Assembly (NCBI RefSeq): GCF_013334205.1
Contig: NZ_CP054424.1
Coordinates: forward strand, 268,001 to 332,000
Direction of reading: 5' to 3'
Length of the DNA: 64,000 nt
Source of the DNA: Rhodoferax sp. BAB1
GTDB lineage: Bacteria; Pseudomonadota; Gammaproteobacteria; Burkholderiales; Burkholderiaceae_C
The notes under the pieces are model-generated. The model saw only the letters and a list, made by a program, of their open reading frames with translations. It was not told where the DNA came from and did no database searches. The position numbers and the translations under genes were made by a program. Shown piece by piece: positions 7,657 through 16,401 of the stretch; positions within the stretch are counted from its first letter, which is position 1, and the number at the start of each line of letters is the position of its first letter.

Positions 7657-9393
7657 ATGAATCTTTCAAAACGTGAATTCATGCAGGTGCTCGGCGCGGG
7701 CACCATGGCTGGTTTGGGCATGGGCACCTACGCCGAGGCCGACGCGGCCACGGCGGCCCAGGGTCTGTACGACATTCCCAAGTTCGGCAATGTGTCCTTC
7801 CTGCACATGACCGACTGCCACGCGCAGCTCAAGCCCATCTACTTCCGTGAGCCCAACGTGAACCTGGGCATCGGCAGCATGAAGGGCAACCTGCCGCACT
7901 TGGTCGGCGAGCACCTGCTCAAGGTCGCCAAGGTACGCCCCGGCACGGCCGAGGCACATGCCCTGACCTACCTCGACTTCGAGAAGGCCGCCAAACGCTA
8001 CGGCAAGGTCGGCGGCTTCGCGCACCTGGCCACCCTGGTCAAGCGCATGAAGGCCAGCCGCCCCGGCGCGCTGCTGCTCGACGGCGGCGACACTTGGCAG
8101 GGTTCGGCCACCTCGCTGTGGACCAATGCCCAGGACATGGTCGACGCCTGCAAGCTGCTGGGCGTGGACGTGATGACCGGCCACTGGGAGTTCACCTACG
8201 GCATGGAACGTGTCAAGGAGATCGTCGAGAAGGACTTCGCCGGCAAGGTGGACTTCGTGGCGCAGAACGTCAAGACCAACGACTTCGGTGACCAGGTCTT
8301 CAAGCCCTATGTGATCCGCGAGATCAATGGCGTGCCCTGCGCCATCATCGGCCAGGCCTTCCCCTACACCCCCATCGCCAACCCGCGTTACATGGTGGCT
8401 GACTGGGCCTTCGGCATCCAGGACGAGAACATGCAGGCCATGGTCAACGAGGCGCGCGGCAAGGGCGCCCAGGTCGTGGTGGTGATCTCGCACAACGGCA
8501 TGGACGTGGACCTGAAGATGGCCAGCCGTGTCTCCGGTATCGACGCCATCATGGGCGGCCATACGCACGACGGCATGCCCGTAGCCAGCATCGTCAGCAA
8601 CAAGGGTGGCAAGACCCTGGTTACCAACGCCGGCTCCAACGGCAAGTTCCTGGGCGTGCTCGACTTCGATGTCAAGGACAAGAAGGTCAGCGATTTCCGC
8701 TACAAGCTGCTGCCCGTGTTCTCCAACATGCTGCCGGCCGACAAGGAGATGGACGCGCTGATCAACAAGATCCGTTCGCCCTATGAAGCCAAGCTGAACG
8801 AGGTGCTGGGCGTGACCGAAGGCACGCTGTACCGCCGCGGCAACTTCAACGGCACCGGCGACCAGCTGCTGCTCGATGCGCTGCTGGACGTGCAGGGCGC
8901 CGACATCGCCTTCTCGCCGGGCTTCCGCTGGGGCACCAGCCTGCTGCCGGGCCAGGCGCTCACGCGCGAGTGGCTGATGGACATGACCGCCACCACCTAC
9001 TCCTACGCCACCGTGACCCCGATGAGCGGTGCCACGATCAAGACCGTGCTGGAAGACGTCTGCGACAACCTGTTCAACCCTGATCCCTACTACCAGCAGG
9101 GCGGCGACATGGTGCGCGTGGGCGGACTGACCTACAGCTGCAACCCGCTGGAAAGCATGGGCAAGCGCATCTACGACATGCGCCTGAACGGCAAGCTGAT
9201 CGAGGCCGACAAGAGCTACAAGGTGGCCGGCTGGGCCCCGGTGGCCGAGGAGGCCCGCAACGCCGGCAACAAGCAGGTCTGGGACGTGGTCGAGACCTGG
9301 CTCAAGGCGCGCGGCGGCAAGATCAGCCCCCGCAAGCTCAACATGCCCAAGGTCGACGGCGTGCTGCCCAATCCGGGTTACGCCGCGCTGTAA
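7657..9393 (+). CDS. soxB: Thiosulfohydrolase SoxB
   Basis: A 578-residue protein of the 5'-nucleotidase/metallophosphatase family. The signal has one KR pair (SKREFMQVLGAGTMAGLGMG), a weak Tat type. The dimanganese site is shown by HMTDCHAQ (Asp53, His55), DGGDTWQGSATS, GHWEFTYG and GGHTHDGMP. The C-terminal nucleotidase-like domain ends near DVVETWLKARGGKI. It hydrolyses the terminal sulfone from SoxY-S-sulfonate to release sulfate. Confidence 0.97.
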   Translation: MNLSKREFMQVLGAGTMAGLGMGTYAEADAATAAQGLYDIPKFGNVSFLHMTDCHAQLKPIYFREPNVNLGIGSMKGNLPHLVGEHLLKVAKVRPGTAEAHALTYLDFEKAAKRYGKVGGFAHLATLVKRMKASRPGALLLDGGDTWQGSATSLWTNAQDMVDACKLLGVDVMTGHWEFTYGMERVKEIVEKDFAGKVDFVAQNVKTNDFGDQVFKPYVIREINGVPCAIIGQAFPYTPIANPRYMVADWAFGIQDENMQAMVNEARGKGAQVVVVISHNGMDVDLKMASRVSGIDAIMGGHTHDGMPVASIVSNKGGKTLVTNAGSNGKFLGVLDFDVKDKKVSDFRYKLLPVFSNMLPADKEMDALINKIRSPYEAKLNEVLGVTEGTLYRRGNFNGTGDQLLLDALLDVQGADIAFSPGFRWGTSLLPGQALTREWLMDMTATTYSYATVTPMSGATIKTVLEDVCDNLFNPDPYYQQGGDMVRVGGLTYSCNPLESMGKRIYDMRLNGKLIEADKSYKVAGWAPVAEEARNAGNKQVWDVVETWLKARGGKISPRKLNMPKVDGVLPNPGYAAL

Positions 9394-9413
9394 AGCCGCA
9401 CGGCGGCCAGCAG

Positions 9414-9443
9414 AAAAACGGGCCCCGCGGGGCCCGTTTTTTT
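9414..9443. terminator. Terminator between soxB and the convergent dsrE-like gene
   Basis: AAAAACGGGCCC and its complement flank a short CCGCGG-type centre, followed by seven T residues; the A-run on the other side allows function in both directions. It lies 21 nt after the soxB stop and 14 nt from the stop of the opposite gene. Confidence 0.9.
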
Positions 9444-9456
9444 GCGCTGACCGGAA

Positions 9457-9987
9457 TCAGCGGATCTGCTCGATCGAGAACTTCTTGTCCAACACGACCG
9501 CAGGAATCAGCGCATAACCCTGGTTCTGCCAGTGCATGAGCTCGGTGATGGCCGAGGGTGCGACCTCCACGAAGTCCTGCATGTCGGCGGCGCTGTAGCC
9601 GTAGTCCTGCAGCGCCAGGCCGCAGACCTTGAACTTCACGCCCATGTCGGCGTAATAGCGCATGCGCTGCAGCACCTCCTGGTAGCGTTCCTGGTTCTTT
9701 TTCGCCAGCGTCACGATCTCGGTGCCGTGCAGCAGCACAATGATCTTGATGTCCTCGGGGAACATGCTGTAGGGCGCCTCGGTCAGCGGATTGACCAGGC
9801 TGCGCACCCAGTACAGGGCCGCCCCCAGCTTGGCGGGGTCGTCGAGAAAGATGTCGACCAGGGCCTTGGGGTTCTGGTAGGGCGTTTGCACCACCTTGGC
9901 CTGGGCCAGGGCGGGGGTGGGCGGCAGCAAGAGGCCTGCGGCCAAGGTGAGGCCAGCATACAGGTGCAGGGCAGACAGGCGAAACAT
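9457..9987 (-). CDS. Periplasmic DsrE/DsrF-like protein
   Basis: 176 residues starting at ATG 9987, with AGGAG just upstream and a clear signal peptide (MFRLSALHLYAGLTLAAG to ALAQ). The body (DIKIIVLLHGTEIVTLAKKN, VKFKVCGLALQDYGY) matches the DsrE-like fold. Cysteine in KVCGLAL sits where sulfur-carrying DsrE proteins place their thiol. It faces soxB end to end. A role in binding or shuttling sulfur is inferred. Confidence 0.82.
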   Translation of the reverse strand: MFRLSALHLYAGLTLAAGLLLPPTPALAQAKVVQTPYQNPKALVDIFLDDPAKLGAALYWVRSLVNPLTEAPYSMFPEDIKIIVLLHGTEIVTLAKKNQERYQEVLQRMRYYADMGVKFKVCGLALQDYGYSAADMQDFVEVAPSAITELMHWQNQGYALIPAVVLDKKFSIEQIR

Positions 9988-10041
9988 AGGGAACTCCTGA
10001 TGGTCGGGGCAGGGTGGGCAGACCATCATAGTTGCCATGCG

Positions 10042-10525
10042 ATGCGTCAAGACATGCAGGGTATTAGGGGGATGCTGGTGGTGGCTTGGCTGACCGGCTG
10101 TGCCTCCATGCTGCCGGAGACACATACCAATACTGCGAGCTTCCAGCGTTTTGACGAGGCCCGCGCTGCCCTTGAAGCCTTGGAGCCACAAGATGACTGC
10201 AAGGCGCTGGAAACAATGGCTTTACGCAGGCCCATCATCCCGATATGACCCAGCTCAGGGCAATGAGGTGCACCGTTTCGTACCCGGCGCACTGCTCAAA
10301 CGTGAAGATCTGGACCCGTGCATCCCGGCCTGCCTGGAGGCGCGAGACGCCTGTCGTGGTGAGGAGGTCGTAGGTGGGCGCATTTCTAAGGTGAGTGACA
10401 CGGTGGTCTACCGATCCTGGAGCGGCCAGCCCGCAGTCAACGAGGTGGAAGCCACGCGCAACCCGCTCGGTCCCTTCAAGGACATCGGCCCGCCGACCGC
10501 GATCGGTGCGGTGCCGACCAAATGA
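10042..10525 (+). pseudogene. Decayed lipoprotein gene (frameshifts, probable internal deletion)
   Basis: The first frame starts near 10042 (or ATG 10072, after TTAGGGGG) and gives a lipoprotein signal with WLTGCAS, then SFQRFDEARAALEALEPQ, but stops at about 10248. A sensible continuation needs a second frame (HHPDMTQL near 10230) and then a third (EVHRFVPGALLKREDLDPC to the stop at 10525). The end, VVYRSWSGQPAVNEVE, looks like a conserved C-terminus joined too soon to the middle part. Two frameshifts plus a probable deletion indicate a dead gene. The parent family is not firmly identified. Confidence 0.55.
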
Positions 10526-10540
10526 TCCCGGGGGCGGCGA

Positions 10541-12154
10541 TCATCGCCCCGGCAGCAGTGGCGTGACATATCCAGGGTGATCAAGACCACTTCGATCTGC
10601 CAGCTGAAACACCGCCACGGCCTCGACCAGCTCGTGTGCCTTCGTGTACATGCTGGCCGAAGAGGCGGCCATCTCTTCGACCATCGCAGCATTCTGCTGC
10701 GTGGATTGGTCCATGTGACTGACGGCTTCTCCGACCTGGGCCACGCCCTGGCTTTGTTCACGGCTTGCAACCGAAATTTCACCAATGATGTCAGCAACTT
10801 GCCGGATTCCGGAAACGATTTCGACCATGGTTCTGCCCGCATCATCGACCAGGATGGCGCCCTGCTCGACACGCGACACGCTATCGGTGATGAGAGCCTT
10901 GATTTCCCTGGCCGCTTCGGAACTTCGGCCCGCCAGGCTACGGACTTCACTTGCGACCACAGCGAAACCTCGACCTTGTTCACCGGCACGCGCGGCCTCC
11001 ACCGCTGCGTTCAAGGCCAATATATTGGTCTGGAAGGCAATGCCGTCAATGACGCCGATGATGTCGGCAATCTTGCGTGAGCTTTCGTTGATGCCTCGCA
11101 TCGTATCGACCACCTTGCCGACCACTTCACCCCCATGCTCGGCCACCGAGCTGGCACTTTGCGCCAGCTCGCTCGCCTGCCGGGCGTTGTCAGCGTTTTG
11201 CCGAACGGTGGAACTGAACTGTTCCATGGACGCGGCGGTCTGCTCAAGTGAACTGGCCTGGCTCTCGGTGCGTGCCGACAGCTCTGCGTTGCCGCTGGAA
11301 ATCTGCTCCGATGCGCTGGAGACCTCTTCTGCGCCTTGCCGAACCGAAGACACAATCCGCGTGAGAGATGACTGCATGCGAGCGACTGCGGCCAGCACGC
11401 TTGCTTCATCGCCGATGCGAACCCGCACGGCAGTCCTCAGATCGCCATCGGCCACCTGGTTGACGATACGACGCAATTCCGAAGGTTCTGCACCCAGATC
11501 ATGCGACAAACTTCGCGTGATCACCATGCCCGCGATGAGCGCCAACACCATGGCAAGCACGACAACCGCAATCAGCACATTGCGCTGGACGGCATATTCC
11601 TGCGCGGCCGCCTTGACTTGATCCGCCGCCCGGGATTCTGTGAAGTCGGCATAGTTGTCGGTGGCCTTGATGAGCGCAGCCAGCAGTGGGCGGCACTCCC
11701 TGTTCATCTTCTCTGTGGCCGCCTCGCGCTGGCCATTCAGCGCCAAGTCAACAATATTGAGAGCCACAGGTGCATAGGCCCGCTCGATCCGGTCAATCTC
11801 ATTGATCATTTCCCGCGCCTGGGCTGGCACCTTCCCGGTCTCAGCCAGCCTTTTCAGCCTGGTGAGACTCTGAGTGGCATCCTCATGGGCCTTCAGAACG
11901 ATCTGTTTTTCAAGTGCAAGGTCTTCCGCTTTCGTGACGAGCACCAGATTGCGAGCCGCAATGGCGCGAAGATCAATGGCGGCGCGAACCCGCGCAGCGG
12001 TGCTGGCGCGGGCATTGATGCCGCTGACATAGTCTTCAAAACGTGCATTGGCGTCCGCAAGGTCCTTCAAGGAGAAGCCCGCAATGACCAGGACCAGCAG
12101 GATGAGGCTACCAAATGCCCAAGCCAGCTTGGAACGTACCGTCATAGTTTTCAT
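10541..12154 (-). CDS. Methyl-accepting chemotaxis protein
   Basis: 537 residues. The start is taken at ATG 12154 ([20 protein letters not shown]); a GTG- or ATG-started extension is less likely. Layout: TM1 at about 10-30, a periplasmic four-helix sensor of about 150 residues, TM2 ([20 protein letters not shown]), a HAMP domain, then the signalling domain with the conserved hairpin tip [30 protein letters not shown]. It ends VTPLLPGR without the NWETF-type CheR/CheB tether. The ligand cannot be predicted. Confidence 0.93.
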   Translation of the reverse strand: MKTMTVRSKLAWAFGSLILLVLVIAGFSLKDLADANARFEDYVSGINARASTAARVRAAIDLRAIAARNLVLVTKAEDLALEKQIVLKAHEDATQSLTRLKRLAETGKVPAQAREMINEIDRIERAYAPVALNIVDLALNGQREAATEKMNRECRPLLAALIKATDNYADFTESRAADQVKAAAQEYAVQRNVLIAVVVLAMVLALIAGMVITRSLSHDLGAEPSELRRIVNQVADGDLRTAVRVRIGDEASVLAAVARMQSSLTRIVSSVRQGAEEVSSASEQISSGNAELSARTESQASSLEQTAASMEQFSSTVRQNADNARQASELAQSASSVAEHGGEVVGKVVDTMRGINESSRKIADIIGVIDGIAFQTNILALNAAVEAARAGEQGRGFAVVASEVRSLAGRSSEAAREIKALITDSVSRVEQGAILVDDAGRTMVEIVSGIRQVADIIGEISVASREQSQGVAQVGEAVSHMDQSTQQNAAMVEEMAASSASMYTKAHELVEAVAVFQLADRSGLDHPGYVTPLLPGR

Positions 12155-12243
12155 TGGGAATCCAGTTAAAGCCTTGTTTGTGGGCCTATTGATGCCGCCA
12201 TGAGGCCGCTTCATTCAGTGTGCTGATCATATCCATTCGTCAA

Positions 12244-12258
12244 TTTGTCCTAGACAAA
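12244..12258. promoter_or_regulatory. Short dyad upstream of the chemoreceptor gene
   Basis: TTTGTC and GACAAA are perfect 6-bp arms separated by CTA, about 90 nt upstream of the chemoreceptor start. It could be an operator. No flagellar sigma-28 promoter was recognised between it and the gene. Confidence 0.35.
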
Positions 12259-12423
12259 ACTGGAATTGGGCCTGCTTCGGGTGTGGTTATATGCGCGTGC
12301 GCTTATGTTGTGCGCTGCAGGGAAATGACCGGGGAATGCTGGATACGGCCGCGAGGACGCCGCCGCTGAGGGCGTGGCACGGGCTGGACACGGAGTCCAG
12401 CATCCATGGGGTGTGGGGAGTTG

Positions 12424-12498
12424 TGGCGCCCCCGACAGGAATCGAACCTGTATCTAGCGCTTAGGAGGCGCTCGTTCTATCCATTGAACTACGGCGGC
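12424..12498 (-). tRNA. tRNA-Arg (CCT anticodon)
   Basis: Read on the minus strand, the 75-nt sequence has an encoded CCA end, T-arm ACAGG TTCGATT CCTGT, anticodon stem AGCGC/GCGCT and loop CTCCTAA, giving anticodon CCT for AGG codons. The acceptor stem is GCCGCCG against CGGGGGC: six pairs form, but position 4 is G facing G69. The 5' end lies inside a 20-bp inverted repeat (next entry). Confidence 0.92.
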
Positions 12499-12542
12499 TG
12501 ACCGAGGCGTCATTGTAAATGGCGCCTCGGTCAGCCGCCGTA
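12490..12542. repeat. 20-bp perfect inverted repeat overlapping the tRNA 5' end
   Basis: Arms 12490-12509 and 12523-12542 are perfect reverse complements with a 13-nt loop. The left arm holds the first nine bases of the tRNA-Arg gene and its leader. In the precursor RNA this hairpin could compete with the acceptor stem. Confidence 0.85.
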
Positions 12543-12573
12543 CGGCTGTATGTGATGCCCACCTCCCACCCAG

Positions 12574-12599
12574 CCTCCCTCCGCCCAAGCGGAGGGAGG
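12574..12599. repeat. 11-bp perfect hairpin downstream of the VWA gene
   Basis: CCTCCCTCCGC and GCGGAGGGAGG pair perfectly around CCAA. It lies about 40 nt beyond the stop of the minus-strand VWA gene and lacks a U-tract on that strand. It may protect the mRNA 3' end or be an intergenic repeat. Confidence 0.5.
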
Positions 12600-12640
12600 A
12601 GAGGGTTCAACCGCGCTGCGCGCAGTTTGGCTGAGCCTCT

Positions 12641-13852
12641 TTATTTCGTCAGCAGGCGCATGGCTTCCTCGATGCCCTTGATGGTCAGGGGGTACATGCG
12701 GTTGCTCATGAGCTGCTGCATGATGCTGATGCTCTGGCGGTACTGCCAGACACCCTGGGGCTCGGGGTTGATCCAGACGAACTTGGGGAAGGCGTTGGTC
12801 AGGCGCTGCAGCCATTCGGCGCCGGCTTCCTCGTTGTTGTATTCCACGCTGCCGCCGGGCTGCAGGATCTCGTAGGGGCTCATGGTGGCGTCACCCACGA
12901 AGACCAGCTTGTAGTCCTTGTTGTACTTGCGGATGATGTCCCAGGTCGGGAACTTCTCGCTGTAGCGCCGGCGGTTGTTCTTCCACATGAAGTCGTAGAC
13001 GCAGTTGTGGAAGTAGTAGAACTCCAGGTGCTTGAACTCGGTCTTGGTGGCGCTGAAGAGCTCCTCCACGCGCGCGATGTGCTCGTCCATGGTGCCGCCC
13101 ACGTCCATCAGCAGCAGCACCTTCACGTTGTTGTGGCGCTCGGGCACCATCTTGATGTCCAGGTAACCGGCGTTCTCGGCGGTGGCGCGGATGGTGTCGG
13201 GCAGGTCCAGTTCCAGCTCGTGGCCCTCGCGCGCGAAGCGGCGCAGGCGGCGCAGCGCCACCTTGATGTTGCGCGTGCCCAGTTCCTGGGTGTCGTCGTA
13301 GTCCTTGTAGGCGCGCTGGTCCCAGACTTTCACCGCGCTCTTGTTGCGGCTCCTGTCCTGGCCGATGCGTATGCCCTGCGGGTTGTAGCCATTGGCGCCA
13401 AAGGGGCTGGTGCCGCCCGTGCCTATCCACTTGCTGCCGCCCTCGTGGCGCTCCTTCTGCTCCTCGAAGCGCTTCTTGAGCGTCTCCATCAGCTCATCCC
13501 AGCCCAGCTTCTCGATGGCGGCCTTCTCTTCGGGGCTGAGGTTCAGCTCCAGGTTCTTGCGCAGCCACTCCAGCGGGACGTCCTTGGTGAAGTCGGTCAG
13601 CATCTCCACGCCCTTGAAGTAGGCGGCGAAGGCGCGGTCGAACTTGTCGTAGTGCTTCTCGTCCTTCACCAGCGTGGTGCGGCTGAGGTAATAGAAGTCG
13701 TCGATCGAGTAGCCACTGGTGGCCGCCTCATCATCCGGGACGGCCTTGGGTCCGACCACGCCCGCCTGAAGCGCTTCGAGCAGGGTCAGGTATTCCTTGA
13801 CCGAGACCGGCAGCTTGGCGGCGCGCAGGGTGTAGAAGAAGTCGATCAGCAT
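12641..13852 (-). CDS. VWA-domain (CoxE-like) protein
   Basis: 403 residues starting at ATG 13852 (MLIDFFYTLRAAKLPVSVKEYL), which overlaps the preceding GNAT gene by 7 nt. The C-terminal half carries a von Willebrand A-like fold. Its metal-site motif is DVGGTMD rather than DxSxS, followed by FHNCVYDFMW and VFVGDATMSPYE. The N-terminal half is helical and charged. Such proteins pair with MoxR ATPases as a chaperone-like module, and a MoxR gene starts this operon. The client is unknown. Confidence 0.85.
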   Translation of the reverse strand: MLIDFFYTLRAAKLPVSVKEYLTLLEALQAGVVGPKAVPDDEAATSGYSIDDFYYLSRTTLVKDEKHYDKFDRAFAAYFKGVEMLTDFTKDVPLEWLRKNLELNLSPEEKAAIEKLGWDELMETLKKRFEEQKERHEGGSKWIGTGGTSPFGANGYNPQGIRIGQDRSRNKSAVKVWDQRAYKDYDDTQELGTRNIKVALRRLRRFAREGHELELDLPDTIRATAENAGYLDIKMVPERHNNVKVLLLMDVGGTMDEHIARVEELFSATKTEFKHLEFYYFHNCVYDFMWKNNRRRYSEKFPTWDIIRKYNKDYKLVFVGDATMSPYEILQPGGSVEYNNEEAGAEWLQRLTNAFPKFVWINPEPQGVWQYRQSISIMQQLMSNRMYPLTIKGIEEAMRLLTK

Positions 13853-14457
13853 GCGCCCCCCTTGCCATGCGGCCTGTCCAGCAGGTAGAGCAGCTGGGCC
13901 TTGACCTCGGGCCATTCGCCTTGCGCCAGGCTGTACATCACGGTGTCGCGGATGGTGCCGTCGCGCCGCAGGGCGTGGCCGCGGATCACGCCGTCCTTCT
14001 TCGCGCCCAGGCGCTCGATGGCGGCCTGCGAAGCGAAGTTGAAATTGTCGGTGCGCCAGCCCACCACGTGGCAGCCCAGGGTCTCGAAGGCATGGGTCAG
14101 CAGCATGAGTTTGCAGCTGGTGTTGACATGGGTGCGTTGCGCGCTTTTCGCGTACCAGGTGTAGCCGATCTCCACGCGTTTCACGGCAGGCAGGATGTCG
14201 TGGTAGCTGGTGCTGCCCAGCACGCGGCCGCTGAGCTCGTCCAGCACGGCGAAGGCGAAGCGGTGGCCTTCGGTGCGGGCCTGCAGCGCCGTTTCGATGT
14301 AAGCACGGGTTTCGTCCGGGCCAGGCACCGAGGTCACGCGCAGCTTCCAGAGTTCGCCATCGGCAGCCGCAGCGCGCAGGCCGGTCTCGTGCGCCAGCTC
14401 CAGCGGCACCAGCTGTACGCCGCGTTGCGCCAGGGTGACGGGCTGGACGAAAGCCAT
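13846..14457 (-). CDS. GNAT N-acetyltransferase (RimJ/RimL type)
   Basis: 203 residues. The segments LRVTSVPGPDETRAYIETAL, FAFAVLDELSGRVLGSTSY, RVEIGYTWYAKSAQRTHVNTSCKLMLLTHAFE and WRTDNFNFASQAAIERLGA follow the GNAT fold order for RimJ/RimL-like enzymes. It lies in a four-gene operon between a small membrane protein and the VWA protein. Substrate not predictable. Confidence 0.87.
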   Translation of the reverse strand: MAFVQPVTLAQRGVQLVPLELAHETGLRAAAADGELWKLRVTSVPGPDETRAYIETALQARTEGHRFAFAVLDELSGRVLGSTSYHDILPAVKRVEIGYTWYAKSAQRTHVNTSCKLMLLTHAFETLGCHVVGWRTDNFNFASQAAIERLGAKKDGVIRGHALRRDGTIRDTVMYSLAQGEWPEVKAQLLYLLDRPHGKGGAC

Positions 14458-14458
14458 C

Positions 14459-14671
14459 TCAGTGCCGTCCGTTGCCCAGCCGCAGGCGCCAGGCCAGGCG
14501 CAGGCAGACCAGGCCGCCCAGCAGGGTGATCACCAGGCCGGCCGAGCGGTCGCCCGTGGCGGCCAGGGCGTCCATGCCCTGCAGGCGCGCGATGAAGTAG
14601 CCGATCACGCAGCCGGCCAGGAAGCTGCCGGCCAGCACGAGGATGTCCTGGAGCAGGCTTTTCTTGAGCAT
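14459..14671 (-). CDS. Small two-helix membrane protein
   Basis: 70 residues with two hydrophobic helices (ILVLAGSFLAGCVIGYFIA and AGLVITLLGGLVCLRLAW). The start ATG overlaps the stop of the MoxR gene (TGATG), which argues for a real, translationally coupled gene; an in-frame GTG lies one codon upstream. No family recognised. Confidence 0.65.
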   Translation of the reverse strand: MLKKSLLQDILVLAGSFLAGCVIGYFIARLQGMDALAATGDRSAGLVITLLGGLVCLRLAWRLRLGNGRH

Positions 14672-15513
14672 CACCGGTTGTGCCTTTGCATGAACACCAG
14701 TTTTTCAAAGAGGCTCACATCCTGCTCGTTCTTCAGCAGCGCGCCCACCAGCGGCGGCACGGCCACCTTCTCGTCCTTGCTCTGCAGGGCCTCGGCCGGG
14801 ATGTCTTCGGCCAGCAGCAGCTTGAGCCAGTCCAGCAGCTCGCTGGTGGAGGGTTTTTTCTTCAGGCCGGGCAGGTTGCGCACGTCGAAGAAGGTTTTCA
14901 TGGCCGCGCCCAGCAGCTCCTGCTTGAGGCCGGGGAAGTGCACGGCCACGATCCTGGCCATGGTCTCGGCGTCGGGGAACTTGATGTAGTGGAAGAAGCA
15001 GCGGCGCAGGAAGGCGTCGGGCAATTCCTTCTCATTGTTGGAGGTGATGAAGACCAGCGGGCGATGCTTGGCGCGGACCAGCTCGCGTGTTTCGTAGCAG
15101 TAGAACTCCATGCGGTCGATTTCCCGCAGCAGGTCGTTGGGGAACTCGATGTCGGCCTTGTCGATCTCGTCGATCAGCAGGGCGACGGGCTGGTCTGCCG
15201 TGAAGGCCTGCCAGAGCACGCCCTTGACGATGTAGTTGTGGATGTCCTTGACCTTCTCGTCGCCGAGCTGGCTGTCGCGCAGGCGGCTGACCGCGTCGTA
15301 CTCGTACAGGCCCTGCTGCGCCTTGGTGGTGGACTTGATGTGCCACTGCAGCAGCGGCAGCTTCAGGGCCGAGGACACTTCCTCGGCCAGCATGGTCTTG
15401 CCGGTGCCGGGCTCGCCTTTGACCAGCAGCGGCCGCTTGAGGGTGATGGCGGCGTTCACCGAGAGCATCAGGTCCTGGGTGGCGACGTAGTTCGAGGTAC
15501 CTTGGAATTTCAT
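14671..15513 (-). CDS. MoxR-family AAA+ ATPase
   Basis: 280 residues. Walker A is GEPGTGKT (33-40); Walker B is LLIDEID with Asp115-Glu116; sensor 1 is VFITSNNEKELPDAFLRRC. It is the first gene of an operon with a small membrane protein, a GNAT enzyme and a VWA protein. MoxR-VWA pairs act in protein maturation or cofactor insertion (established for MoxR and CoxD/E systems). Divergent from cytochrome c4. Confidence 0.93.
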   Translation of the reverse strand: MKFQGTSNYVATQDLMLSVNAAITLKRPLLVKGEPGTGKTMLAEEVSSALKLPLLQWHIKSTTKAQQGLYEYDAVSRLRDSQLGDEKVKDIHNYIVKGVLWQAFTADQPVALLIDEIDKADIEFPNDLLREIDRMEFYCYETRELVRAKHRPLVFITSNNEKELPDAFLRRCFFHYIKFPDAETMARIVAVHFPGLKQELLGAAMKTFFDVRNLPGLKKKPSTSELLDWLKLLLAEDIPAEALQSKDEKVAVPPLVGALLKNEQDVSLFEKLVFMQRHNR

Positions 15514-15572
15514 GGCAGCAGGGGGTTCTGGGTCGGGAAAACCCGGGGGGTGGCGGCAGATATAATGTCAGG

Positions 15573-15586
15573 CTGATTTATATCAA
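15573..15586. promoter_or_regulatory. FNR/ANR-like palindrome upstream of cytochrome c4
   Basis: CTGAT-TTAT-ATCAA matches the TTGAT-N4-ATCAA consensus at nine of ten positions. It lies 25 nt before the cytochrome c4 start and about 60 nt before the divergent MoxR gene. A TATAAT hexamer is at 15561-15566, with no good -35 box. If that hexamer is used, the site would cover the transcription start and suggest repression at low oxygen. Confidence 0.45.
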
Positions 15587-15610
15587 CCACAGGCTGATTG
15601 TCCTCGCAAA

Positions 15611-16273
15611 ATGAACAAACTGTTGCTGACGCTCTCTTCCCTGCTTGTCGCTTCTGCGACGGCATTCTCTGCCCACGCCCAGGAAGCCAAGGGTGATGCC
15701 AAGGCCGGCGAGAAAAAGGTCGCCATGTGCATCGGCTGCCACGGCATTCCGGGTTACCAGGCCAGCTTCCCCGAGGTCCATCGCGTGCCCATGATCTCGG
15801 GCCAGAACGCCAAGTTCATCGTGTCTTCCCTGAATGCCTACAAGAAGGGCGAGCGCAAGCATCCGTCCATGCGCGGCATTGCCGACACCCTGAGCGAGCA
15901 GGACATTGCCGACGTGGCCGCGTACTACGAAGACCACGGCAAGGGCGCAGCCGCTGCTCCCGCCCGCACGCCGGCACCGTCGGCCAAGGTGGCCGAGCTG
16001 CTGAACAAGGGCGGTTGCATTGCCTGCCACGGCGACAACTTCAACAAGCCCATCGATCCGAGCTACCCCAAGGTGGGCGGCCAGCACGCCGACTACCTGT
16101 TCGTCGCGCTCAAGTCCTACAAGACCGAAGGCAACGCCACCTGGGGCCGTGCCAACGGCATCATGGGCGGCATCGCCAAGCAGTTCTCCAACGCCGAGTT
16201 GAAGGAGCTGTCCGCTTACATCGCCAGCCTGCCGGGTGAACTCAAGACCGTGCCGCAGAGCAAGTTCCGCTAA
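15611..16273 (+). CDS. Diheme cytochrome c4
   Basis: 220 residues. Signal peptide ends AHAQ. Two similar cytochrome domains have heme sites CIGCH (40-44) and CIACH (136-140), with methionines in MRGIADTLSEQDI and MGGIAKQFSNAEL. This is the usual c4 design, a periplasmic electron carrier to terminal oxidases. It may link Sox electrons with the caa3 oxidase encoded further on (inference). Confidence 0.94.
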   Translation: MNKLLLTLSSLLVASATAFSAHAQEAKGDAKAGEKKVAMCIGCHGIPGYQASFPEVHRVPMISGQNAKFIVSSLNAYKKGERKHPSMRGIADTLSEQDIADVAAYYEDHGKGAAAAPARTPAPSAKVAELLNKGGCIACHGDNFNKPIDPSYPKVGGQHADYLFVALKSYKTEGNATWGRANGIMGGIAKQFSNAELKELSAYIASLPGELKTVPQSKFR

Positions 16274-16293
16274 AGAACTGACCCGCTCCAAAG

Positions 16294-16320
16294 AAAAGCC
16301 GCTCATCGAGCGGCTTTTTT
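16294..16320 (+). terminator. Rho-independent terminator of cytochrome c4
   Basis: AAAAGCCGCTC and GAGCGGCTTTT pair around ATC, with six T residues at the end; 20 nt past the stop. Confidence 0.92.
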
Positions 16321-16386
16321 GTCTTCGGCCGCTGCGCTTAACTTTGCTGCACAAAGTTAGCCTGCGACGCAACCCGCAAGCGGGTT
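16321..16386. repeat. Structured intergenic repeat, copy A
   Basis: Starts GTCTTCGGCCGCTGCGC and ends AACCCGCAAGCGGGTT. It contains two hairpins: AACTTTG/CAAAGTT, and AACCCGC/GCGGGTT around AA. A second copy follows at 16402. Copies differ in the first stem by paired changes. Confidence 0.8.
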
Positions 16387-16401
16387 GTGTCTTCGAACCT
16401 T

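Noticed and set aside
5199-7727. 842-codon minus-strand open frame across soxYZAX
   Set aside because: Covers two terminators and four well-identified sox genes; an artefact of base composition.
12383-12401. GCTGGAC..GTCCAGC hairpin near the tRNA
   Set aside because: Short, with no T-run or partner element; not distinguishable from chance in GC-rich DNA.
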